Notes under the pieces: model-generated | Told to the model about the DNA's origin: nothing | Databases searched by the model: none | Seen by the model: only the letters and a program-made list of their open reading frames with translations | NCBI GenBank assembly: GCA_013398275.1 | Contig: VZSE01015535.1 | Location: 28,978-92,977 of the forward strand | Direction of reading: 5' to 3' | DNA from: Promerops cafer | Taxonomy: Eukaryota > Chordata > Aves > Passeriformes > Nectariniidae | DNA length: 64,000 bases | Shown here: positions 33,601 to 45,600 of the stretch, piece after piece | Numbering within the stretch: the first letter of the stretch is position 1 | How the letters are laid out: each line of letters begins with the position of its first letter | Position numbers and translations under genes: made by a program

Positions 33601-36600
33601 ATCCTGTTATTTCTGCCTCGTGACAAGTTTGTTAATTGGGGCTCACAGTCCAGCTCTTTGTGGCAATATCTCATCTGTGCCAGAGCAGGTGGTATTTTTT
33701 AAGCCGAGGTGCACAGGGCATTTGTATCCTGTTATGTGAAAGACATTTATTCAAAAAAGGATACTTTTCTGCCCAGAGACAAAGGGATTCTATTTGAAAT
33801 CTCCAGCTGAATATTGCATTTTGACAAACTATATGGAAATGGGCCAGAGATCAATAATTCCTTATTGAAATAATACATACAAATCTAAATTTGAAAGGTT
33901 CGCGACTTGCTTGAGGATGCAAGGAGTGCATTCACGTGTGGTGTAATGGTTCAGCATTATCAGGTGTCTCTCTGGACTGAGTCAGTGACCCTCTTTCCTG
34001 GCAGGATCATCCCGTTTGTCCGTCCCGTGCGCTACGAAGACGTGCAGCAGAAAGTGAAAGCAGCCTTCGGGCAGCCCCTGGACCTGCACTACATGAACAA
34101 CGAGGTACTGAGCTGCCAGTGCTCTCTGCGTGGCACCTCCTTGCCCCAGCACGAATCCTCTACCCAGAAATTCGGGGTTTGGGTCTTCTTTAATACAAAC
34201 CATTGCTGAATCGCTGATCCAAAGGCAAATTGCTGATCCTGATAAAGCCTCTCACTGGTGTGTGTGTTGTACAGACATCAGCCTCTCGTTCCCTTGTTCT
34301 GCTGGGGCTTAGGACACTCCCCATGAAACCCAGTTTTCACTTGATCATTAGTTCTGGGTTCATAAGTATTCTGAGACCATTTTCTCATCAGAGAGTCAGG
34401 GGCTGACAAGTCTCTGTTCTTTGCAAACAGCAAATTCAAGTAGTAATTAATACTTTTGTGGGTGATGCTTTAGAGGAATTTGCATTAGGGTCAGCCATTT
34501 CTCTGACATGGGAGGAAAACCTCATTAAAAAGGACAGTAAGACAGTATTGGAATGAAAATTTGTGGAATAACTGAGCAATCAGAATCCTACTTTATAGTC
34601 TGGTATTTTTCTAATGTTTGTTTAAATACCTATTGTAGAAGTAGACCTTTTTTTTCTGTCTTTTCTAATGATTTTTTCCGTGCTCTTTATTTGGCAGCTC
34701 TCTATTCCTCTGAAAAACCAAGATGACCTGGATAAAGCTGTGGATCTCTTGGACCGGAGCTCCAATGTGAAAAGCCTGAGGATACTGTTGCTGTCCCAGG
34801 ACAGAAACCATGTAGGTGACAACTTCTGGGACTGCAGCAAAACCAAGGGTTTACCCTTAAGGCTCTAAAGCACGATGGCAGCATTAACTGAGTGTGACAG
34901 GGATTATAAAATCTGGCACAAATGCATGTGTTTATCCTCTTTGCATTGGCTCAGCTGTAGGTGTCTTTTTGTATTGGGTTTTTTTCCCTGACTTCAGCAG
35001 CTGTTTGGGGGCTAAAACATTGCAGCTTTTTAAGTTGTCATGTGAAGGCCATTTTATATCAAATACCCAGTGGCTGTAGGCAGAAACCCCTTCATTAGTT
35101 TGGTTTGCAGAGAAGTTTTATTAGCTTTGATTAATAGCACAGCGTTGGAAATGCATGGAATTATTTTGCCTTTAGAGTACAGGTTGTCCTTGAAGAAAAG
35201 CCTTTAGCCCTTTTCTCCCTGGGTGAGAAGCCTGGGGACAGCTTCCAGTGATTTTTCAGCTCTGTAGCCCTAAAGCATTGAGCCCAGCCTGACTCTGTGG
35301 AAACTGAGTTGCCTGTGCCAATAGTGCAGTATTCAGATCTAAGATGGTTTGGGTTGTCTCTTGGTTCACTCTCCTCTACCACAGGTGGCTGTGGCAGTGA
35401 GTGTCAATGTAGTTTGCTTTTTCAGCAGACATGATCATAACATGAGAAATAATCTTTAAGTCAAGCTCCCAAAGATGCCCATTTTGGACAGTGAATGAAC
35501 TGCATGCTGAAGAAGGCAAAAGGAGTCAGAATTTTCCCTTATTCCTGATCTGTGACTGGAAAACACAGTTCACTCAACCAATATCTATTTTTTTTTCTTC
35601 AGAATTAAGGTCATGCAGCTTTTCAAACCAAAGACCTCAATAGCTTAGGTATTTGATTTGCAAATTACCACATTCTCCTGAAGAGTGTGACACAAAAAGC
35701 TGCTCTGTTGGTAGTAGCTTGTCAATCTGGAATGTTCATCCCTATTCAAGTTCTGCAGGCTGGGAGCTCAGCTCTCGAAATAATCTGTAATTCTTGGCAC
35801 TGTCATGATAACTTAAATGTACTTCTCGCTATTTTTTAATTTGATAATCCATGGTAATGGAAATACAGAGAACTTCAGGAGTGTTGACAGCCCTTTCCCA
35901 AATGACTGGGAAGGTGTAGGAGGGGATGATGCTGTTCCTTGTCCTGTGCCCTTTCCCTGAGCAATTGTTGCTGCCTGTCTGTAGACAATGCTTGGCAAGA
36001 AGGTCTTTGGTCTGACCTGGTGGAGTCCGAGCAAAGTCCTGTGTTGTCAGGAAACATCCTGTAAGAGGAGGCCTCAGCCCCTGGTGCAGCACAGACAATC
36101 CTCTTCCCAGGCCCTGCTGCTGCCAGGGCCTTCAGGCTGCAGCCATTCGCCAAACGGCGCCGTCCAGCTCTGCACAGCCAGAGCACACCTGGTAAACCTC
36201 ACCCTGGCCAGCCCCTGGCCACTGCTGATGTCCTTTGCTTAGCTGTTTTTTCCTCTTTTACTCCAAGCAGAAACAAACAGCAAAGCCTTCAGTAAGTGCC
36301 ACTGTTTCCCCCCTTCTCCTCCAGCTTCCTCTGCTGCTCTGGGCTGCCTGACAGGAGAGCCCTCCGTGGGATAAAGCCCACGAGCCTGAAGGAGGTTTCT
36401 TGGCTGCATGATCTCATCCCACTGAGGGAGTGGGAAGCATTATTTTTCCTGAAGTACAGGATGCAGATTTTGTTTTGGTTGTGCTCTTCTTTTTCTGGGG
36501 ATGGAAAGGTGACTCCAGCACAAATATGTGCAGAAAGCAAATGAACTTTACAGCAGTAACTGGGTCCCTTGTGCCAGGAGCCTGTGTCTGCGAGCAGCAC

Positions 36601-39600
36601 TCAGATTAATTTTCTTACGCCTCTTTCTGTGACTCATTTCTTCTCTCAGTCAGTTCACCCCTGTTGCCAGTCTTTTCTTTGTGATTAGAAACCAGTGGGG
36701 TCAGCTGGTGAAGTTGGAACACTGTAGTACCAAAGCCAGAGTGTCCATCAGCAGGGTGTCCTCTGCACCCTTTATCCAGCTCCCATGGACCTGCCCATGG
36801 TGGAGTTCATGTGACTTAAATCAGGCTCTCTCCTTACTCCTTTCGAGTGTATGGACTCATTAAATGAGCAACCATTCAGTACTTGAATATTGAATTAAAG
36901 TATTTGAATTGTCGCACCTTGTTTGCCTGGCATGTTCAAATAATTTTCAGAAGTCAGAATTTATTTCCTTGAGGTGTCTTTGGTTATGTTCTTCTCAAAT
37001 AAGATAAATTCTGTAACTCAAGAGGAAAACTTCTTGTAAAACCAGGTGTGTTGAGTCAAGGTTAAAATTGAAAGTGTCTGTAGGTATTGAGCCCCTGCTT
37101 TAACACAGGATCTCATTGATTTGGGGGAGGTTTCACATGTCTCATTCCTCTTCCTGCTTTGAATGAGATGAGGGCTCTGTGGAAAAATTATCTTTAATTA
37201 GATGATATCTATGTAAGTTCAGGGGAAGGATGAATAAATTCATCTTGGCATCTCCAGACTGTTGATGCTATTAAACTCTCCAGAATTTATTTTTACTTAG
37301 TCTGAATTATGAATTTACTTTTTAAAGGCTGTGGGGAGTCAGGTTGCTTCTGAAACAGTGCAGGATTCAGAATTTCTCTCTGCTGGCCAAGGCAGCTGAT
37401 GGAAATTGTAGGTGCCTCTGTGTTCTGGTGTCAGGGGATGACAGGAGCCCCTCGTGTTTCACAGGTACCTGCTGGTGTCAGACACTGCAAATCATGCACT
37501 TGAGTTGAGCTGCACTTGTTCTAGTTCTCTGACTGCTGTTTTACACCATCATTGTAAACCTGGCTCTTTTGCTGCCTTTTTGTTTGTGTTTTCTGAATTA
37601 AAAAGATTTCAGGCTCTAGAGCTGTTGCTCAGCACTTTCTTGGTACTAAGCATAGTATTTTTGAAACTGTGGCCAGAGTGCTTGAGCTCCTTCATCTCAC
37701 TTTATTTTGTTTAATTCTTTTCATTTTACCCAACAGACCAGTTCTTCACCCCATTCTGGACTCCCCAAGCAAGTCAGGATTAAAACTTCCCAGTCTGTGG
37801 GGGATGTGAGCACACCCTATCAGCAGCCAGAGCCCAGAAGCAGGCATCTGTCTGTCAGTGAGTATTTTTGCCACTTCTGCGTGGTTTTGTTTGTTGAAAT
37901 ATATCTTTTGGGCACTAGTGTTTATGGTACAGCATTTAGGAGAGCCATGAGAAATTGAAAGGTTATTCTGGGACAAGGCAGTTCATTTTCAAAAGCTCTT
38001 AATATGTTTACAGTAGAATTTTTCAAAGTTCCTTGCTAAGTTGTGGAACAGCTGAGGAGCTGCTAAAGGGGATGTCCTAAAGCCAGAGCCATTGTGGTTA
38101 GAAATTTGGAAAGCTGATGTGAGGCTATTAAGCTTTTTATTTTGATTGGCAATTTCAGGTCATGAAACCTAGATTTGATTTTTTTTCATGTCGGGCTTTG
38201 GAATCTGTCCTGACTCCTGGAATCAAGCATTTTACTAGGAATTACTGTTGCACATCCAGCTAGTGTCCTACATTGTGAGTTGCCTGAACTTTCGCTCAGA
38301 GTACCAAACTGTTGCATTATGAAGAGGTCCAGAAGAGTTCCAGTTCTGTCAGAGGTCTGCTGGTAATTTGGCAATGGCTCGGTCTTGCATCAATTTCTTC
38401 TTCCTTCTCTTTTCCTGTCTTTGGTTTGGAAGAGGAACATGCCCTGTTTGCTGGAGCTCCAGCTCGTACCATGTCATGCAGCTGGAGTCCAAAGCAGTGT
38501 TCAGCTAAAGCTTTTTGCAAGCAGGAGAGGGACCTGTGTGGTTCCTGAGCTCCAGACAGCCCGAGCCTGTTGTCACCAGTTCAGAGCTTTGGAAGTAAAG
38601 ATAACTTTTATTTAAAAGAAAAAAAAAAAAAGTTGCTAAGCATTCTGGCAGGGCTTGTGTTTTTTCCACTCACTTCCTTTGATATACATGGATTTAGTGC
38701 CGACTTCCTTTTCCTGCCCAGGGATGGGGCCTTTCCACAAGAGCAGCTGGGCCGGTGCCAGCGGGCCCTGGGCTCGCTCTGCCCGTGGCAGAAGGAAGGA
38801 GTGAAAGTGCTCCCGGGGCTGGGGCAGCCCAGAACTCCCGGGGTTACCCCACCCTCCAAACGGCTCCAGAGGGCACACGAGCCCTGGGAGCTGCCTGGGA
38901 CAGCAGCTGGTAGCTCTGAGCAATAGGTGGTGGACTTGGCAATCTTGACTTTGTGATCTTTGAGGTCTTCTCCAGCCTTAATGATCCTATGATTTTATCA
39001 ATCCCTTTTTTTCCATGTACTTCACCCCCCTTGCACTCTAAGCCATGCCAGCATTGTTCATTTTCCTTCTGCAGCCCCCTGAAAGGTGTGTGCTCTAATT
39101 TTCAGTTAACTTCTCCCAGCTCTTTGCCTTCGCTCTTTATTACAACTTCTATAGAAAATATTTTCCTTGGGAGAGTTTTTGCTGATCTTTACCCATCTTT
39201 CCTAGCACCTGAGTACACACAGTTAATTAAAGACAGTGTTGTAAGGAGCACAGCTTGAGAGCTGATCTCCACCTGCTGCCTCTGACTTGGTGTGTGACCT
39301 CGAGCAGATTGGCTGGACCACAGCACTTCTTGGAGCTCACAGTGGGAATCGGTGGCAGCTGCAGGTGGACAGGTCACTGCAAAAAGGGGTTTTTTCTTCC
39401 TGTATCTAAAGTTTCATCTTCTTTGAGATCTGCAAGGGAAAAATAAACCCTAAGGCTGAAGTTTCTCTCAGTAGGTAGCACAAGAGAAGCTCTTTAGGTA
39501 GTGCCACTAGCAGACGATTAAACTGGAATTATGCTCAGAAGGTTGAGCACAAGAGGTTGGAAATAGGTGGCTGCTTTGTCAGGAGCTCCAGCAGTAATCA

Positions 39601-42600
39601 CGTAGCATCTAAAGCACCACTCAGTCAGGTGCACGTCGGGCACTTTGGCTTTCCTGGCTGCACGTCGGGTTGGCTCTGGAACGGCTGTGGGGATAGAGGT
39701 GTGGTGCTGGGGAGATGGGCTTTGCTGGGTGCAGCAGTGGCAGCCAGCAGCAGTGTGAGTGCTGTCCCTGTCCAGGCTCCCAGAACACGGGCCGGAGCTC
39801 GCCGCCGCCCGGCTACGTGCCCGAGCGGCAGCAGCGCATCGCCCGCCAGGGCTCCTACACCAGCATCCACAGCGAGGGCGAGTTCATCCCGGAGACCAGC
39901 GAGCAGTGCGTGAGTGTGGCCCGGGGGCTGCTGGGGGCTGCTGGGGACTGCTGGGGGCTGCTGGGGACTGCTGGGGACTGACTGCTGGGAGCTGCTGGGG
40001 GCTGCTGGGAGCTGCTGGGGACTGCTGGGGGCTGCTGGGGACTGACTGCTGGGGGCTGCTGGCGCCTGGGCCCTCTTTCCTTGCCCAGATGCTCACTGGC
40101 TGTGGTTGCGTCGACACCTTTAAGTGGTGAGGCACAGGTTGTCCAGAAAGCTGTGGCTGCCCCATCCCTGCAAGTGTCCAAGGGCAACCTTAGAGCAACC
40201 TGATCTAGTGGAAGGTGTCCCTGCCCATGGCAGGAGGTGCAATTGGATGACCCTTAAGGTCTTTTCCACCCCAAACCATTCTGGGATTCTAAAAGTGCTG
40301 CTTTGTGCATTTAAACAGCTTCGGATTGTGGCTGTGTAAGTCCAAAGCCTTTGTTGGGTTGCCAGAAGCAGTTCCCTGTTCTGGGCATTGCCCTCCACCT
40401 CTGACTGAGCAGTTTTGGTGCTGTCACAGATGTGACAAGGTTTCCTATTACCAGGTTTGTGTGACCCTCTTGCTTTTGAAATTCTGCTCTCCATTCAAAA
40501 AAGTGGGAAGTGAGGCCAAAGGGTGCCTTGCAGGTGGAGGCAGCAGCACCAGCAGAGACTGTTCCTGGAGCCTGGTTGGGATCAAAACGCAGCACAAGGC
40601 TGCAAAGCTTGCATTGTTCACAGCACAGTCCTTCAACAACTAAAGCAGTGCCTCAAATTTTATATGAACCTAATTTCTGTGGGAGAGGAAGGAAAATTGT
40701 ACATTTAAATAGGCTTAGACTCCCCTCTTCAGCTGGACATCCTGCAGGCAGGATGGGCTCTGGTGCTCTGGCACAGTCTCTCCTGGGCTGACTGCACTGA
40801 TGTTGCTGTTTGGTTTCTTCTGTGCTGCAGATGCTGGACCCTCTAAGCAGTGCTGAAAACTCGGTGTCAGGAAGCTGCCAGTCCTTGGACAGGTGAGCAG
40901 CCAGGTACAAGTGTACAAACTGGTGAGAACGTGCGTGCTCAGGTGGAAATGCCAGTTGCACTTATATAAAATCCTGGTTTCTGTCTCATACATTTTCTTG
41001 GAGGGTAACAAGAGCTTACTTCCTACCTATATCCCACTGTATTTCTTAAAGAGCATTAACTATGTCTTAAGGCTGTGTTATTTTCTGGCACAACCACAGA
41101 CCAACAGACTGGTGCTTCAGTAGCTTTGTGTTATAAATACAAAGTTCTGAAGCGAGCAGCCTGTGTGGAGCCACCCCCCTGAGAACATCTGGCTGCAGGG
41201 TATTTAAATCTCTTTTAGACAAGGCTCTACTTGTTCATTTAAAAAATAAAACAAAAAAAAAATACCCCGAACAACAGCAAAACTTATTCTTACCTTCTTT
41301 CTCTAATAGTCCTTCTTTTCGGAAGTCACGGATGTCGAGGGCACAGAGCTTTCCTGATAACAGACAGGAGTTCTCAGGTATGTCTTTGGCACAAAGGTTG
41401 TTTGATCCAGACATTTTCTGCTCTTGGCTGCCCGCCCTCCCTGCTTGCTGGGACTGTATAAATAGAAGAACTGGGGATATGTTGATGGAAAAGCTATGAA
41501 GTTATTTATTGCCTCTTTCTAAAAACCTGCTGTTACAGGAAAATTCTGTCACTAGAAGTTACGTTTTTTGAAGGAGCCTGACTTTTGTCTTTGCTTCTCG
41601 TGCCAGACCGTGAGAATCATCTCTACGACAAAGCGGGCAAAGGTGGGACCTACCCTCGGCGCTACAACGTCTCCGTGCAGCACAAGGACTACAGCGACGG
41701 TGAGCTGCTCTCAGACCCCCACCCCGGCTGGGCAGAGCGCGACAGGCAGCAGCGGCCTCTGCACGAGCCTGGCTCCTGCTTGGAGAGCCTGGAAGTGCCC
41801 TGGTCCTTGCAGTCAGTGCTGAGGTTGATGCTGCTGTGCGTTATGCCACGTTTTCATGGAAGCCAATGGTTATTGTTGTAATTCCTTGTTTACTTTGTCC
41901 TTTGTGGTGTTATCCGGGCTGAGTAGGGGATTGTGGACATAGTTGTTAGACTCGGCCCTGTATAAGTAGTTTCCTACCACAGAGATACATTATACTTTGC
42001 TAATTTGCATTGCAGACTTGCTTCTGGGTCTTTAAATATAGCAGGGACTTAAAGAATTACATCTGTGCTCATCAGATGGCTTTATGCAAATTAATCTCTC
42101 AAAATTTCATGAGGTGCAAGTTGGCATAATCTTTGTTTATGGTTTTTATTTGCAAGTCGAGACGTGTTACCTAGAAAGCCATTTTGTATATAATTGTTAA
42201 CAAAACTCGGAGCTTGTGCTCAGAGCCTGTAAAGCAGATTTTTCCTTTGGAAGGTAAGTTTAGATCTTCCAGCACTGAGGGCATTACAAAGTGTTCTCTG
42301 CCTTCTGCTTTGGGAGTGATCCAGAGCTGTACTGAGCTCAGGCAGCAGCAGCCCTGAGCTGTTACATCTCGTCTGTTTGGCAGCAGATTCTGCTCCAGGA
42401 GAGCAGAGCAGAACATGGGGTTTCTCTGCCTTCCCCCTGCTGCTCAGCCCCCAGCCCTTACCTCCCACCTGCAAGCATTTCTTGAAAAGCGCTCCTTTTC
42501 CCGCAGGCCGGAGGACGTTTCCCCGGATACGGCGTCACCAGGGGAACCTCTTCACCCTGGTGCCTTCGAGCCGCTCCTTGAGCAGCAACGGAGAGAACCT

Positions 42601-45600
42601 GGGCCTGGCGCTGCAGTACCTGGAGCCGCGCGGGCGCCTGCGCAGCGCCGACAGCGAGAACGCGCTGGGCGTGCAGGAGAGGAACATTGCCACCAAGTGT
42701 AGGCTCCTGGGCTGCTGGGCTGCCACCTGGCCTCCACGGGTGACCCCCAGACCCAACAGGTTGCCAGAGCCTGGCTTTAACAAGCCAGTACAGCCACATC
42801 GTTCCCTGGCTGTGCTTTGAGACTTGTTTGTCACACCAACCAGACAAGTCTTTTTCTTCTCAGATTTTCTTCCTTGAAAAGCCCACCTTTGTTTCTAAGT
42901 AGCGTAATGAAAAGAGAAATTGTTGCTGTTCTCTTTTAGCTCCCAGTGCTCCAATAAACTGGCGCCGAGGGAAACTGCTGGGCCAGGGCGCCTTTGGCCG
43001 CGTGTATCTGTGCTACGACGTGGACACGGGCAGAGAGCTTGCAGCTAAGCAGGTCCAGTTTGATCCAGAGAGCCCTGAAACAAGCAAGGTAGTTCTCATC
43101 TCAGCTTCTAAAGCCCTGTAGGGTCCTGTACAATGTCTCTCTCTGTCTGTCCTTGAGAGCTGGCATCTTATTTAGTTCGTACTAAGGTTTCAAGTCACGT
43201 GGAGAAGAATAGGAGTCATTTAAAAATTACTTTTCTGTGTTATTAACTACAGCCTGAAACTAAAATCCATTTTCTGGCTTCATTCTTGGCTCTCCTTTCT
43301 CAGCGTTTTGGGTTTTTGCCAGGTTACTTGAGGAATACTAGACTGCCCTGTGTTCCTGGTTAGACATGGATGTGAATGAAACTGAACCCAGCAAGAGTAG
43401 GGTTGTTTTTTTTTTTCTTTTTTGAACAAGAAAAGCTGCTTGCACGTGCAAAACCCACTTTTGGGTTTATATGGTATACCCTGTATCAAGTGCATTAATT
43501 ACCAATTTTCACTTCTGAATTCTCCGTGTCCTTAAAAACAAATTGAGCTATGGGGTGTAAATTAATCAAGAAGAGTGATGTGACACTTTAGAGACAGCAG
43601 AGATGGGACGTGCACCTTGAAATTATGGGACAGCACTCAGCTTCCTGCACAGGAGATGCAGCTGGGATGGCTTCTGGGTTCTTTGCTAGTGTTTTAACAA
43701 CAGGTACTGAGTCCATGTATGATACTGCCTGTGTTCTATCAAAGCTTCCACACCAACACTTACCTGCAGATAATGCAGTGAAAATGAACGGGAAGCCCTG
43801 GTAGTGTTTGCCTTTTCCAAGAAGCAGATAAAGCGATGTCACAGGCTGCACTTCTCAGTGTAGTAGTGGTCTCATCCTGCCAGTGACATGACAAATTTGT
43901 TATTTTTTATATTTATCATCTATTTCCTGGGGCTGCAATCTTATTTTCTCCTTCAACATCCATAGGAAGTGAGTGCCCTGGAGTGTGAAATTCAGCTGCT
44001 GAAGAATCTCCAGCATGACCGTATTGTGCAGTATTATGGCTGCTTAAGGGATCGAGCAGAGAAGACCTTGACCATCTTCATGGAGTACATGCCAGGGGTA
44101 AGAGCAGCACAGTCAGGGATCAGAAAGGGAGGTGGCTGGGTTGGTTAGCTGGTTTATTAGTTGGTGTGATCCCCCTAACTATGTCATCCACCTCACACCC
44201 TCTTAGGACTGTGCCTTCTCACACTGGCTCATAATGCCACCACTTCCATTTTATTTATGCCCAAATAACGTCTTTGTTTTTTTTCCTTAAGTGTCTTGTA
44301 CTTGAAATACAGTCTCTGTAACAGTCATTAAAGCCAGTTCTTTTCTTCAGTCTAAATTTGTTCTACCAAAGTACCTCAAAGGACTTGGGCCAACATGTAA
44401 ATCCTGGTAACTGAATTGCCAGAATCATGGTACAGCAAGTGAGGCTAAAACTGACTCTCTAAAAAGGGAGGCTTTTGACCCAGATAAGTCTGCTGAACTG
44501 TTTTATTGCTTGTCTTCACAACCAGTTGTACCAGCAGCCAGAAGCTCCTTAAGCTGTCCCTGCCATGAAGCCTGTCCTTGCTGCTCTTACAAAGGGCTTC
44601 TTAGGGCAAGGTGCTCAGAGAGCCTCCCAGGAAGGCTTCAGCAGAGGCCAGAGTTCATTGCGGGGCCAGCTGGGTGTGTAACACCAGGGCTTGTGGGAGG
44701 TGAGTGGACACTGCAAGATGTGTGCTTGGCCACCCCTTTGGCAATTCCCTCTGTGTGCTTTTTGGCAGGGCTCAGTGAAAGACCAGCTGAAGGCGTACGG
44801 GGCGCTGACGGAAAACGTCACGCGGAAATACACGCGGCAGATCCTCGAGGGCGTCTCGTACCTGCACAGCAACATGATCGTGCACAGGGACATCAAGGGT
44901 GAGAGCTCTGCCAGCACGAGTGCACTCGCTTTGGGAGCAGAAGGCTTTCATGTGGCACCTACCAGACGATGGCAACAGTTCTCACTGCAGTTCTGGAGGA
45001 AGAATTGGTTTTGCTGTCTAAACCTCAGTTTGTGTCCACATGAAAGCTAAGCTCTAAAGTTTGCTTTTTCCCTGGTGCTTTGTGTTCAGGACCTCTGACC
45101 AAGTAAAGTGGAGATTGACTTGTTTATTGTAGGAGTTCAAAGTGGTTTAATTAGCTACATCTGTTACCCAGCTGACCAGAAAGCAATGCTTGCACTCACC
45201 AAAGCAGCATCCCAATAAAATCCTGCTCTACACAGCTCTGTTCTCTCTCAGCCCTTGGCCTGGGGGCCCTGCTAGGCTGGTTGAGCTGTTTACAGGCACT
45301 GTAACAATGCTGGTGCTGACTCAGCTCTCATTTCCCTCCCCCCTTCACTTCCTTGTGTTTTTCCCTGAAGTTTTTCCCATTTACAGCCATTAGCAATTGG
45401 CTTGTCTACAGCCCGAATTAAAGAAATGATGTTTAGCAGGTCACCTGAGGCTTAATGGGGAAAGAGCCATACCACGAGCACGGGTATTTGGGCTTGGCTG
45501 TCGTTCTGTAGGCTGCAGATCCAGCAGCTGGATCTCATGAGAACAGCTGTCCTCGCTTTCTGCTTCTGTCCAGGTGCCAATATTCTCCGTGACTCTGCTG

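Noticed and set aside
39715..40130. Plus-strand frames reading through MAP3K3 exon 7 into the minisatellite
   Set aside because: The donor cagtgc|gtgagt and the match to the human exon border place the end at 39909. The read-through is repeat translation.
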